DNA of 64,000 nt from Akkermansiaceae bacterium (GCA_905182475.1 CAJJBR010000003.1:1-64000), one strand, 5' to 3'. Shown: positions 37,772 to 47,060, numbered from the stretch's first letter. Numbers and translations are program-made. Notes: a model not told the origin generated them from the sequence alone.

Positions 37772-39371
37772 CTGGCTGGACGGTGCTGTCGATGTCACCC
37801 GGTCACGATGCTTCATTCCGGGCAAACCTTCTGATGAAGTAGCTGACTATGTTCCCGGAGGTGGCCACGGAACCCGGGTCGGTGGCGTTTGTCTCTACCA
37901 CGATGAGGTTCCGAAAGCTGATTTGCACCAAGCTCCATTCTGGCTTCAAAATGCCCGAATTCTCGATGAAAACAATCACCTGCCCGAGGGCCTCTTCCCA
38001 GCGAAGGTGCTAGAGCAGATTGTCAGCTTTTATCTGGGCGAGACCGGCACCCGCCTTTACCAACATTCGATCGCGGCAACCCGTGCCTGCCGAACGTCAC
38101 GCATGTCCATCTGGGCCTGCACGATTGATCGTATCAGTCATCGCCGGGGAGTTCTCTTCATCCAGAGCGCCGGGAATCTGGTTGGTCGGAGTGCCGTAAA
38201 TGCTCCAGGAATTGCGGATCACCTTGAGAACGGAACGATCTATCCAAACTATCTCTATGAGTCCTCCAGCAGAATCGCCAACCCAGCCCAGAGTCTCCAG
38301 GCACTAACCGTCGGATCAGTCTCAGCCGATTATTTCGAAAATGGATCGGTGCAATCCATTTCGCCCAGCGGAAGACCATCCGCTTTTAGCCGTTCAGGAT
38401 TTGGTCTCTGGAAAAGTATCAAGCCCGAGGTTGTGGAGATCGGAGGAGATTATGCAAAAGACGCAAGTAGTCCCCCCTCGTTGACCTTCCCTCCGGAAGT
38501 CTGCCCGGAGATGCTCCGCTCCACCCTCGGCGGTGGACCAGCCCATGCGCGGGATGCGGTGGGCACTTCCTTTTCCGCGCCAAAAATTTCTCATATTGCC
38601 GGTCATCTGGCGGCACTTTTACCAGATGAAAGCCCCTTGCTTTACCGAGCCCTTATCGTCAATTCGGCACGCTGGCCTCAGTGGGCGGAAGAAGCCAATG
38701 TAAGTGAACGTCCAGAAATTACCCGCTCAATCGGCTACGGAATTCCAAATCTGGCACGTGCCAGCGAGAACTCTGAAGATCGTATCACCTTAATTACCGA
38801 AGGCGTTTGCGAAGCCCATGCCGGTGAGGGCTGCATCTTTGGTATACCAATTCCCGCGAATTTAAGAAGACCGGGCGAGGACCACGAAGTCCGGATCGAT
38901 GTCACTCTCTCATATTCCGCAGAGCCGCGAAGGACACGGAAATCAAGGAGAGGGTATCTCGGCGTTTGGCTCGATTGGGTTGCCAGCAAAAAGGAGGAAA
39001 CCTTCGAATCCTTCCGTGCCCGCGCCTTAAAGGACTTTGATCGTGAGGATACTGGTGGAGGTAATTTTGAATGGACTCTTGGAAAGAAAAGAACGGGAGA
39101 CGGTCAGACCCCGGGAGTCACCCGACAGAATGGCACCGTCCAAAAAGATTGGGTCTATGCGAGAAGCTTTGAGCTACCCGAAGTCCTTGGGATCGCTGTT
39201 CATGCCCATAAGGGTTGGTGCCTCGACGGATCAGAAACTGCGAAATTTACCGTCGTCGCATCCATTGAGATTCTCGGTGCGGGAGTTAAAGTCTATCAGG
39301 AGATTAAAAATGCCGTCGAAGTAGAGGCTGGACGAGTGCAGACTCAAAATGTTCTCGGCTCACTGTTCTAG
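37749..39371 (+). CDS. S8 (subtilisin-like) peptidase, N-terminally truncated
   Basis: The frame gives 540 residues from an ATG at 37749. The histidine motif GGGHGTRVGG (His40) and the serine motif GTSFSAPK (Ser about 273) of subtilases are present, with the oxyanion Asn in QSAGNL. The Asp motif is doubtful: the N-terminus MDSSQES resembles the DSG-type motif, but everything before it is lost. Similar S8 peptidases are encoded next to AAA ATPases in defence-type gene pairs (I recall the names IteA/IteS, unverified). The ATPase relic upstream fits this pairing. A functional product is uncertain. Confidence 0.75.
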   Translation: MDSSQESRWLDGAVDVTRSRCFIPGKPSDEVADYVPGGGHGTRVGGVCLYHDEVPKADLHQAPFWLQNARILDENNHLPEGLFPAKVLEQIVSFYLGETGTRLYQHSIAATRACRTSRMSIWACTIDRISHRRGVLFIQSAGNLVGRSAVNAPGIADHLENGTIYPNYLYESSSRIANPAQSLQALTVGSVSADYFENGSVQSISPSGRPSAFSRSGFGLWKSIKPEVVEIGGDYAKDASSPPSLTFPPEVCPEMLRSTLGGGPAHARDAVGTSFSAPKISHIAGHLAALLPDESPLLYRALIVNSARWPQWAEEANVSERPEITRSIGYGIPNLARASENSEDRITLITEGVCEAHAGEGCIFGIPIPANLRRPGEDHEVRIDVTLSYSAEPRRTRKSRRGYLGVWLDWVASKKEETFESFRARALKDFDREDTGGGNFEWTLGKKRTGDGQTPGVTRQNGTVQKDWVYARSFELPEVLGIAVHAHKGWCLDGSETAKFTVVASIEILGAGVKVYQEIKNAVEVEAGRVQTQNVLGSLF

Positions 39372-39591
39372 GAGCTTTGGGAGTTCCCCAAATCGTAAAA
39401 ATTCGCCCCTTCACTCCCCTCTTCATACCTCAAAGCCACTTCTTCAGAAAAGAGCTTAGTCTACCACCACTCCCAAAAGCCCATTGAGCAACGGGCCGAG
39501 GTAGCTGTAATTCTCAAGTTTTCAAGGACAGGGCCCAAGCTGATTCTAGCCAGTGGCTTAACCTGTAAAACCGAAAGACGGAGGTGGCGTT

Positions 39592-39705
39592 GTGGAAAAG
39601 GAGGGTGAGGAGGTGGCGGCGCTTGCGGAAGATGCCGCGCAGGATCTTGGGGATGGTGAACACGAATTGCCGGTGGGGGACTTCGTGGCAGACGGCGGTG
39701 GCTGT
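39592..39705 (-). pseudogene. Fragment of an IS91-type transposase
   Basis: The minus-strand reading VCHEVPHRQFVFTIPKILRG, then IFRKRRHLLTLLF, matches the region after the zinc-binding domain in IS91/Y2 transposases. Only about 38 residues of the family remain, with different frames on both sides. Two imperfect direct repeats GACGACAATTA lie beside it at about 39709 and 39732. The stretch 39372-39942 otherwise shows no gene. Confidence 0.65.
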
Positions 39706-39942
39706 GCGACGACAATTAGAGTTACTCCCTGACGACAATTAAAACTACCCACTGATGGGAAGGTTTCTGGGGTGAAAGGGCATGCTGTTTGACACTGGTT
39801 GAAGTGGCGGGTGCGGCTTTGGGTTGTGGTCACAAGAACCCAACTCACCAAGTTCGTTAGCGAGCGCAACCAAGGAAGAACTATCAGCATGAGTGCAATG
39901 AAAGCGGACACACCCGCTACCGGAGGGAGATCTTGTGGATAC

Positions 39943-40401
39943 TCAGCATGCTTGGCTCGGGCAAGGGAGGCTGCCGGGGGCGGTCGCGGTTCGTATCCAG
40001 AGTTTACCATCGTCATCCAACGCCATGGTGATGTAGTTGTGTGAGTCCGACCCGATTTGGGAGGGCAGGATCTGGTATAGCCATTGATCCGAGCCTAGCT
40101 TTCGCGATGCCACGGTCATATTTCTATCCTTGTCGTAGTAGCCAACGAATTGATCGTTGCCAGCGGTCAGCAGGCAGAAACCCACGGGAAAATCGGAAGG
40201 AACCTCGCTAATCTCCAAGGACTCCACGATACGGGGTTTCGCCGCTTCCTCCGCATGAGAAATGCTGGCTCCCGTCAGTCCGACAAGTATTACAAGGAAA
40301 CTAAAGATCCGACCGACTGCGGGGATTTGCTTTTGAATATCCTTTGAGAAAACCAGAGCAGCGCGCGATTTCGATGAGGTTGGCTTTCCAGTTGTGCTCA
40401 T
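39943..40401 (-). pseudogene. N-terminal fragment of a BNR-repeat exported protein
   Basis: Residues around FPVGFCLLTAGNDQFVGYYD and SDSHNYITMALDDDGKLWI match the start of BNR-4-type proteins, which are exported, sialidase-like or polysaccharide-acting. The sequence then diverges and stops at 39943, where intact relatives continue for another 300 or more residues. A membrane segment (FSFLVILVGLTGASISHA) acts as the signal peptide. Its 5-prime end overlaps the isomerase gene, so the start codon is uncertain. Confidence 0.65.
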
Positions 40402-41176
40402 ACTCGATAGAAACGTTACCCGCGAAGCCGTTCTTTCGGACTACGTCGAGGATGGCGACGAGATCGATCACTCCGGTGCCGAAGGGGCGATCGTGCGACC
40501 ACTCGCCCGTTTTTTCCCTGTCTTTCATGTGGAAGGAGTGGATGCGCGGCGCGATTTTTTTCACAACCTCCAATGGATCGAGGCCAGAGGAGGCCCAGTG
40601 GCCAAGATCCGCGCAAAAACCGAGGTTCTGGTGGCGGCCTTCGACGGCTTTTAGAATGGTGTCAGGATTCCAGAGCTTCGTGGGGCGCGGGTGGTTGTGG
40701 AAACAAACTTTGATCCCGGTCTCGGCGGAGATTTTTTCAAGGCTATCGATGGCATCGAGAGACTCCGTGGTGATCGCGTAGAGGCCGAAGCGCTTTGCAA
40801 ATTCGAACACCTTGCGGGCGTCCTTCTCCGCCTTAGGGACGGGGCAGATCCCGAAGTTCCATGCTTTCAGTCCGCATTCCGTGAGTTTTCCCAAAACGGC
40901 ATCAAAAAGGCCATCATCCATCCCGAAACCAAATTTTGCATTGCCGTGCCCGCCGCCGATTTTCTGGCCAGGGTAAAACTCGACCCCTCCTGCCCCCGCG
41001 TGCGCCGCCATTTCCAGCGCTTCGAACAAAGTGAACTTTCGGAAGCTCCAGCACTGGATCGCGATACCAAAGCCTGCCGACGTCACCGGCTCAACCCGAA
41101 CCGGAGCGCCTTTGGAGCGCAGGGCAAACAGGACTGAAGTAGCGGGAACCATCTTAGTGAGGTGTTTCCATTTCAT
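40301..41176 (-). CDS. Sugar phosphate isomerase/epimerase-type TIM-barrel protein
   Basis: The product has 291 residues. It follows the xylose-isomerase-like TIM-barrel pattern common in Verrucomicrobiota: WSFRKFTLFEALEMAAHAG, VEFYPG, KVCFHNHPRPTKLW, LGFCADLGHWASSG and IHSFHMKD, in which the Glu, His and Asp residues bind a metal. Substrates are sugars or inositols; none can be named here. The start ATG at 41176 gives MKWKHLTK. A hydrophobic N-terminal stretch (VPATSVLFALRS) may be a weak signal peptide. It stands divergent from the metalloprotease gene. Confidence 0.85.
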   Translation of the reverse strand: MKWKHLTKMVPATSVLFALRSKGAPVRVEPVTSAGFGIAIQCWSFRKFTLFEALEMAAHAGAGGVEFYPGQKIGGGHGNAKFGFGMDDGLFDAVLGKLTECGLKAWNFGICPVPKAEKDARKVFEFAKRFGLYAITTESLDAIDSLEKISAETGIKVCFHNHPRPTKLWNPDTILKAVEGRHQNLGFCADLGHWASSGLDPLEVVKKIAPRIHSFHMKDREKTGEWSHDRPFGTGVIDLVAILDVVRKNGFAGNVSIEYEHNWKANLIEIARCSGFLKGYSKANPRSRSDL

Positions 41177-41283
41177 GATCGTCCATACATCCTGAAGCCG
41201 ACTGATACGGCTGCAATGCGTTTTCGCTGGCAAATCCGTATTCGACTTTGCATCGGGAACATATCACCTTTCCACTCGGAACT

Positions 41284-42465
41284 ATGAAAACTCTTGTCCT
41301 TCTCCTCACCATTGCCACCGCTACCACAGCGATGGCTCACCACCTTGAACGCGTTTGGACTGACGAAAAAGGCCGCAAAACAAAGGCGGAACTACTGAAG
41401 ATCGAAAACAACTGCGCGGTTCTCCTTCTTCCCGACGGACGCGAGGCTCCGTTTCCCATCGAGAAGCTTTCCAAGATCGATCAGGCCTTCATCGAGAAAT
41501 TCGAACTCGATGAAAGCCATGATGAGGAGGCGAAAGAGGAAGCGCCCGATCTCAATTTCGACGACCCGTGGCCGGATCGTGTGAAATTCAAAGGCGATCC
41601 GGAAATCGAAACGGTCGAAGAGGATGCCGATAAAAAGAGCTTCATCTATGAATCCGCCAACTACCGCTACAACTGCGACGTCCGGCTTTCTAAATCCGTC
41701 GTCAAAGGTTTCGCGGTGATGTTTGAGGCGACCCACCAGTTCGTCCGCGAGCTACCACTTGCAGTGAACGGCGGAAAGAAAAAGGAAGGAAAATACCAGA
41801 TCTTCCTTTTCGAAAATAAGAGCGACTATACCAAAGCAGGCGGCCCTCCCGGAAGCGCGGGAGTGTTCATTGGAGGGAAAAATATCGTGATGGTTCCGCT
41901 CACCAGCCTAGGTGTCCGCCCGGTAGGCAGCGGCTACATGCTGGACCGCAACAAATCATCGAAAACCCTCCCGCACGAGCTAGTCCACCAGCTCACGCCA
42001 AACCGCTACTACGCGGTCGGTTCCATGGGATGGTTCACAGAAGGACTGGCCGAATACGTTGCAACTACTCCTTACCGCTCTGGCTCCTACAACGTGAAGA
42101 CGAATTTCAAACCCATCGTCGAATACGTCACCGCCTACGGAAAAAAAGGCAACGGCGGCCGGGCACTCGGTGAGAAAATCGACCTTGGCAGCCTGAAGAG
42201 ATTCATGCTCCAGCCTTACGCTTCGTTCACCTCGAACGCGCAAGTCAACTACGGCTGCGGCCTACTCATCACCAACTACTTCTTCCACATGGATCGCAAA
42301 GAGGACGGAGCACGGATCAAAGGCTTCCTGAAAGCGCTCAACGACGGCAAGCAAGGCGAAGAGGCTCTTGAGGTCCTCCTCGACGGCCAGACCTTTGAGG
42401 AAATGGAAGAGGAAATCGCCAAGGCATACTCTCGCAAGGGAGTGGATTTCACTTTCTCCAACTAA
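41284..42465 (+). CDS. Exported SHD1-domain zinc metalloprotease-like protein
   Basis: The product has 393 residues. A signal peptide (MKTLVLLLTIATATTAMA) is followed by an SHD1 domain (RVWTDEKGRKTKAELLKIE, about residues 23-75). The C-terminal half is a gluzincin-type peptidase with HELVHQL (His231, Glu232, His235) and a downstream Glu in WFTEGLAEYVA. SHD1 domains are common in planctomycete and verrucomicrobial exported proteins. The substrate is unknown. The start at 41284 follows a short leader after the divergent isomerase. rlmN follows 27 bp downstream. Confidence 0.82.
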   Translation: MKTLVLLLTIATATTAMAHHLERVWTDEKGRKTKAELLKIENNCAVLLLPDGREAPFPIEKLSKIDQAFIEKFELDESHDEEAKEEAPDLNFDDPWPDRVKFKGDPEIETVEEDADKKSFIYESANYRYNCDVRLSKSVVKGFAVMFEATHQFVRELPLAVNGGKKKEGKYQIFLFENKSDYTKAGGPPGSAGVFIGGKNIVMVPLTSLGVRPVGSGYMLDRNKSSKTLPHELVHQLTPNRYYAVGSMGWFTEGLAEYVATTPYRSGSYNVKTNFKPIVEYVTAYGKKGNGGRALGEKIDLGSLKRFMLQPYASFTSNAQVNYGCGLLITNYFFHMDRKEDGARIKGFLKALNDGKQGEEALEVLLDGQTFEEMEEEIAKAYSRKGVDFTFSN

Positions 42466-42492
42466 CCGGTTTTACTGGAAACCTAGTAAATA

Positions 42493-43569
42493 ATGACGCT
42501 TCCCGCCCTCCCCGGACAATCCCCCGAAGCCCTTTCCGAATGGCTCAAAGAACAGGGCGAACCTCCATTCCGCGCGAAGCAGATCCTCGACTGGGTCTGG
42601 AAGAAGAAGGTCACTTCCATCGATGATATGACCAACCTCCCGGCCGTTCTCCGGGAAAAACTCGCCGCCTCCTTCCGGTTGACGGCGCTCACCCATTCGC
42701 AGACTCAGGGCAGCGAGGACACCACACGCAAATTCCTCTTCAAGCTTCACGACGGACGCTACGTGGAATCCGTCCTCATCCCCGCGAACCCCGCGCTCTA
42801 CGGAGAAAAATCCGACCGCCGCACGCTCTGTGTTTCCTCTCAGGTCGGCTGCGCATACGGTTGTAAATTCTGCGCGTCCGGCCTAGCGGGATTCACCCGG
42901 AATCTCGATGCTGCGGAAATCGCCGGACAGGTACTCACCGCAGAGCAGATTTCCGGCGAGCGTGTGGATAGCCTCGTCTTCATGGGCATGGGAGAGCCAA
43001 TGGCAAATTTCAAAAGCCTGATGGAGTCCATCGCCCTGATCACCGGCCCGGAAACCCTCCACCTCGGCGCACGCCACCTCACCATCTCCACCTCGGGGCT
43101 CGCCCCGCAGATCCGCCAGCTCGCAGATCACCCGCAGCAGATCCGGCTCGCCATTTCCTTCCACGGCGCCACCGACGAAGTCCGCTCGCAAATCATGCCG
43201 GTAAACAAAAAGTATCCGGTAGCCGAGCTGATGGACGCGCTGGAGCATTGGAACGCCACGAAAAAGCAAAAACTCACCCTCGAATACATCCTCATCCAGG
43301 GTGTGAACGACGGTCTAGACCAAGCCAAGATCCTCGCCAGCCACGCCCGCCGCATCCGCGCGAAGGTGAACCTGATTCCCTACAATACGGTCGATGGACT
43401 GGAGTGGAACCGCCCCGCCTTATCCCATTGCCGTGCCTTCCAGGACGTCTTGAAAAACGCAGGCGTCACCGCCACCCTCCGCATCGAGAAAGGCCACGAT
43501 ATCGACGCCGCCTGCGGCCAGCTCCGCCTGAAGCAGGAGACTGCCGAAGGATTGATAGAAACTGCCTGA
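42493..43569 (+). CDS. rlmN: 23S rRNA (adenine2503-C2)-methyltransferase
   Basis: A 358-residue radical-SAM enzyme. The CxxxCxxC iron-sulfur motif is GCAYGCKFC (Cys120, Cys124, Cys127). Other RlmN marks are the preceding RTLCVSSQVG, MGMGEPMANF and the C-terminal GHDIDAACGQL with the second catalytic cysteine. It methylates A2503 of 23S rRNA and also tRNA A37. The Cys pair and the length exclude Cfr-like shortening. The start is the ATG at 42493. Confidence 0.95.
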   Translation: MTLPALPGQSPEALSEWLKEQGEPPFRAKQILDWVWKKKVTSIDDMTNLPAVLREKLAASFRLTALTHSQTQGSEDTTRKFLFKLHDGRYVESVLIPANPALYGEKSDRRTLCVSSQVGCAYGCKFCASGLAGFTRNLDAAEIAGQVLTAEQISGERVDSLVFMGMGEPMANFKSLMESIALITGPETLHLGARHLTISTSGLAPQIRQLADHPQQIRLAISFHGATDEVRSQIMPVNKKYPVAELMDALEHWNATKKQKLTLEYILIQGVNDGLDQAKILASHARRIRAKVNLIPYNTVDGLEWNRPALSHCRAFQDVLKNAGVTATLRIEKGHDIDAACGQLRLKQETAEGLIETA

Positions 43570-43662
43570 CTCCCCCCAAAGTAGTGGCGACCTTAGATCG
43601 CCTCCGCGTTGCTGAGAAAAAAACCGGTAATATCCGCCCGTTTTCTGGTAATGTTTTTCAGA

Positions 43663-43897
43663 ATGTCCGCAAAACCCGAAACGCCCGAGGAAAACATCAT
43701 CGGCCTGATCACCAAGAATCAGGGGTCACTGCGCGCTTACATCTACACCCTTCTGCCGGATCCTGCGCTGGACAGACGACATCCTTCAGGAAACGAATCT
43801 CGTCATCTGGAGGAAAGCCACTGAATACGATGCCGCCCTCCGCGATTACCTCGCGGAACTGCCGGAACAGAAACGCCAGCTCATATTTTCCCACTGA
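43663..43897 (+). pseudogene. Remnant of a PVC-type sigma-70 factor
   Basis: The first frame reads ENIIGLITKNQGSLRAYIYT, typical of the N-terminus of the small sigma factors found with PSC1 gene clusters in Planctomycetes and Verrucomicrobia. After a frameshift near 43765, a second frame reads DDILQETNLVIWRKATEYD, the classical sigma region 2, then jumps to LAELPEQKRQLI and a stop at 43895. Region 4 is gone. The ATG of a following PSC1 gene comes six bases after the stop. Confidence 0.8.
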
Positions 43898-45512
43898 AAC
43901 CCATGTCCCGCCCGTCCTCACCTTCGCCGCCATCTGCCTAACCGCATCGGTAGCAGGAATCACATTCCTCGCCCTAAAGCAGAGTCCATCCCCCCCTCCC
44001 TCCATCACTCATTCCCTCCCTCCTCTCCAGTCATCTCCCCCACAGACGGTTTCCTTCAACGCCCACATCCGCCCCATCCTCTCGGATAAATGCTTCGCCT
44101 GCCACGGATTTGACTCCACCAAGCGGGAGGAAAACCTCCGACTCGATACCGAGGAAGGTGCTTACGCAGCTCTTGAAAGCGATTCGAGCCAGCACGCCAT
44201 CGTCCCGGGCGAGACGAAGAAGAGTGCGGTCTGGCAGCGCATCATGACCCCCGACGCGGAGGACGTCATGCCGCCGCCAGATTTCCACAAGCCACTCACG
44301 CAAACCGAGAAAGAACTCATCACCCGCTGGATAGCCCAGGGCGCAGAATACCAACAGCACTGGGCTTTCGCATCCATCAAGAAGCCCGCCGTTCCGGAAA
44401 CGAATGCAAAGAATCCCATCGACGCTTTTGTCCGCAAAAACCCCGAATCCTTCACCAAAGGCCAGCAGCTCGCCCTTGCCGGAGCAATCTGCGCCTTCGC
44501 GGCGAACGTCGACAACCTCGAAGTGCTCGGAGCCGCCGTCGAACGCATCGCCCAGAAACACGCCGGGCTGCGCATCCTGCCGGAGCATTATCCTATCGTC
44601 GGATCCAACTTACTCGCTTCGATCTGCGAGGTTCTTTCCCTCCCGGAGGATCACGAAATTATCACCGCGTGGGGCGAGGCCTACGGCTTCCTCGCCGACA
44701 TCCTCATCGGCAGGGAAAATCAGATCTACACTGGGCAGGAGACTGTAGAAAACGGCTGGAGCGGATTCAAGAACTTCAAAATCGCCCGCAAGGTTGCGGA
44801 AAGCGATGTCATCGATTCCTTCTATCTCGCTCCGGAAGACGGTTCAAAAGTTCCCTCCTACAAACCCGGCCAGTATCTCACCGTGCGCGTACCAGATGCG
44901 AACAGCGGCACCACGATGCGGAACTACAGCCTATCCTCCGCGCCGAACTCGGATCATTTCCGTATCAGCGTCAAAGCCGAGCCAGGCGGCGCGGTTTCGA
45001 ACCTTCTCCACGGGAAATCCGAGGGCGACACGCTCGAAGTCGGCCCGCCTTGCGGCGAGTTTTTTCTCGATCTCACCGAACACCACGAGCGACCACTGGT
45101 TCTGCTCTCGGCAGGTGTTGGCATCACCCCGCTTCTCGCGATCCTGGAAAGCGTCATTGCGGAGCAACCGCAGCGAAAAGTCATTTTCATCCACGGTTCC
45201 CTGTATGGTAAAACCCACGCCTTCGCCGACCACGTCCGAGAAATCGCCGCGAAGAATTCGAACGTCACCGCTCACATGCGCTACAGCGAACCGAACGAGG
45301 AGGACATCGCGGCAAAGCGTTTCGACAGCACCGGATTCATCGATGCAGAACTCATCGAGAGTCTCGTCCCCGGTCGCGACTGCGATTATTTCTTCTGCGG
45401 TCCGAAGCCTTTCATGACTGCCATTTACCGTCAGCTCCTGGCATGGGGAATTCCCGGCGGCCAGGTACATTTCGAGTTCTTCGGTCCACGAGAGGAGCTG
45501 GAGGCTGGCTGA
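43830..45512 (+). CDS. Chimeric PSC1 cytochrome c and flavohemoglobin frame
   Basis: An open frame of about 560 residues joins two unrelated families. Residues 32-203 (from the ATG at 43830) form a membrane anchor and a PSC1 domain with heme motif CFACH (88-92), MPPPDFHKPLT and NPIDAFV. At about residue 204 it switches to flavohemoglobin: the globin lacks its first 45 residues but keeps the proximal His244 in RIAQKHAG, followed by an intact FAD domain (RNYSLSS) and NAD domain (SAGVGITPLL, GPKPFM). The start is uncertain: the natural PSC1 start at 43903 is out of frame by one base. Intact flavohemoglobins oxidise nitric oxide to nitrate. This is probably a deletion product, but the frame is uninterrupted. 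Confidence 0.7.
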   Translation: MPPSAITSRNCRNRNASSYFPTETHVPPVLTFAAICLTASVAGITFLALKQSPSPPPSITHSLPPLQSSPPQTVSFNAHIRPILSDKCFACHGFDSTKREENLRLDTEEGAYAALESDSSQHAIVPGETKKSAVWQRIMTPDAEDVMPPPDFHKPLTQTEKELITRWIAQGAEYQQHWAFASIKKPAVPETNAKNPIDAFVRKNPESFTKGQQLALAGAICAFAANVDNLEVLGAAVERIAQKHAGLRILPEHYPIVGSNLLASICEVLSLPEDHEIITAWGEAYGFLADILIGRENQIYTGQETVENGWSGFKNFKIARKVAESDVIDSFYLAPEDGSKVPSYKPGQYLTVRVPDANSGTTMRNYSLSSAPNSDHFRISVKAEPGGAVSNLLHGKSEGDTLEVGPPCGEFFLDLTEHHERPLVLLSAGVGITPLLAILESVIAEQPQRKVIFIHGSLYGKTHAFADHVREIAAKNSNVTAHMRYSEPNEEDIAAKRFDSTGFIDAELIESLVPGRDCDYFFCGPKPFMTAIYRQLLAWGIPGGQVHFEFFGPREELEAG

Positions 45513-45621
45513 CCATTCCCGACTACCAGATTTTTCGTAGTTCGTTCATGCGACCTTCCGGAAACGGCGAAAACCAAAACCGCAGTGGTGCCCATTGAGG
45601 CGATGAGCGCGGAGGCGTCGC

Positions 45622-45756
45622 TCAGAATGATTGGGCGATACCTGAGCGCTCGCCCGTAGAATAGAGCCAGACAACGGCGAGGATGTAGTTGCCGGCGCCA
45701 GGTAGTGGGCCGTTGAACCAGATGATTCCAAAACTCCAAAACTCCAAAACTCCAAA
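45622..45756 (-). other. Gene-poor stretch with a degraded exported-protein tail and an 8-bp repeat
   Basis: The minus strand reads WFNGPLPGAGNYILAVVWLY and GERSGIAQSF, then a stop, while a second frame nearby contains a PEP-CTERM-like hydrophobic run (SALIASMGTTAVLVFAV). This looks like the broken C-terminus of an exported protein, but the family is not clear. At 45727-45756 the unit TCCAAAAC is repeated nearly four times. Nothing else is recognised between 45513 and 45830. Confidence 0.4.
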
Positions 45757-45830
45757 TGGCAAATCCGACTGTTAAGAGGAAATTAAGAGTCAGTCCGACT
45801 TTTCTCAGAATACTCCGGGTCTTGCCTGAG

Positions 45831-46904
45831 CTACTTTTTGAGGGGGTTCAGGAGGGCATCGACTGTGAGCTCCACGAAGGAGCCGGGGAGGCCAGTGAAT
45901 TGGATTTTTCCTTGCGCATCGATCACGAAGACGGCCGGACGGTTGTTGATCCGGTATTCTTTTGTGAGTTTTTCCGTTGGGTCTGAAATGTTGTTCCAGA
46001 GGATGGAGCCATCGCCCTGGAGGGTGCGGATACGTTCGGCGGATTCCGGAGTGACGCCGAGGACAGTGACCGGCTGGTCGCGGTATTTTGTGGCGAGTTG
46101 ATTGGTCAGTTGGATGATTTGGTCGGTCGCTTCCGTTTTCGCATCCCAGAAAAGCAGGATAACCATCCGGCCTTTGAAATCGGAGAGTTTGACCGGGCGG
46201 GCGGCGACATCTGTTCCGGAAAGCGGGGGAGCCTCACGGCCTTTGGTGAGGTAGCGGATCACGTAGAGCTCGTCCGATGCGATATCGGCAACGCTGGTTC
46301 CGGCGATGATCTGATCGGCGCTTTTGATGATGGCCTCGCGGAGGAAGTTGAGGCGTTTCGCCATTAGCTCGGGTTCGTCGCCAAGGCTTTTCAGAAGCAT
46401 TGCTGCACCGAGGGCGGCGATTCCCTGGGTGGCTTCGTCTGGGTTTTCGGTGGCGATTTTTTCAAGAAGGGACAATGCTTGCGGTTCCCCGCTATCGATC
46501 AGCGCAATGGTGAAGGGCGTGATGTCGGGTTTCTTCAGATGGGTTTCCGAAAAAGTCTTGAGGAGGCGCTGTCGCTCGCTGACGAAGGCGGCCTTGGTGA
46601 TACCGCTGTCGTCGGTGATTGTGGTGTTTTTTGAGATGCCTAGGAAAAGCGCGGCGTAGGGGATGATCCAGTCCTCGGCAAGATCCGGGGCGATGATCCG
46701 CCATAGCTCGGCGGCGGCGGCGTTCGGGTCGGGACGTTTCGCGATCACCTCCTGCCGGGCTTCCGGGGTGGTGGCGAGTTTCATCTCGAGTATCCATTTT
46801 TCCGAGGAAAGCTCGAAGCCGCGCTTGATCCGCTCCGCCTCGGCGGGGTTCGCACGGGCACCGGTGGAAAGCAGCAGACAGAGGATGGTGAGTTTTTTGA
46901 GCAT
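45831..46904 (-). CDS. Exported thioredoxin-fold protein without the CxxC motif
   Basis: The product has 357 residues. It has a signal peptide (MLKKLTILCLLLSTGARA), then a helical region of about 200 residues, then a TlpA/ResA-like redoxin domain (about residues 225-355): VKLSDFKGRMVILLFWDAK, VTVLGVTPES and RPAVFVIDAQGKI. At the position where the redox-active CxxC is expected after FW, the sequence reads DAKTEATD, so it has no catalytic cysteines. It may be a binding or scaffold version of the fold. The start ATG is at 46904. It stands downstream of a hairpin repeat. Confidence 0.75.
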   Translation of the reverse strand: MLKKLTILCLLLSTGARANPAEAERIKRGFELSSEKWILEMKLATTPEARQEVIAKRPDPNAAAAELWRIIAPDLAEDWIIPYAALFLGISKNTTITDDSGITKAAFVSERQRLLKTFSETHLKKPDITPFTIALIDSGEPQALSLLEKIATENPDEATQGIAALGAAMLLKSLGDEPELMAKRLNFLREAIIKSADQIIAGTSVADIASDELYVIRYLTKGREAPPLSGTDVAARPVKLSDFKGRMVILLFWDAKTEATDQIIQLTNQLATKYRDQPVTVLGVTPESAERIRTLQGDGSILWNNISDPTEKLTKEYRINNRPAVFVIDAQGKIQFTGLPGSFVELTVDALLNPLKK

Positions 46905-46969
46905 TGGAAAAAGGCGTGAACGCAGAGCAAGTATTACCGCTCTGGTGGGGAATTCAATGGTGCATGTGA

Positions 46970-47051
46970 CCAAGGAGGGGCTGCATTCTGCTGCCCGGTG
47001 CGTTGGGAAATAGCTGGGGTAGTTGGGCCGCAAAATCCAGCCCCTCCTTGG
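46970..47051. repeat. AGGAGGGGCTGCATTCTG hairpin, full copy in the opposite orientation
   Basis: The arms begin CCAAGGAGGGGCTGCATT and are complemented near 47025-47051 with three mismatches. The loop (GGTGCGTTGGGAAATAGCTG) is the reverse complement of the loop of the copy at 32199. It lies between the redoxin-like gene and the OsmC gene. Confidence 0.92.
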
Positions 47052-47060
47052 CGAAAGATT

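Noticed and set aside
43248-43829. N-terminal extension of the PSC1-flavohemoglobin frame back into rlmN
   Set aside because: The extension is Arg/Pro-rich, overlaps the end of rlmN in another frame and covers the sigma factor remnant. It is not similar to any protein.
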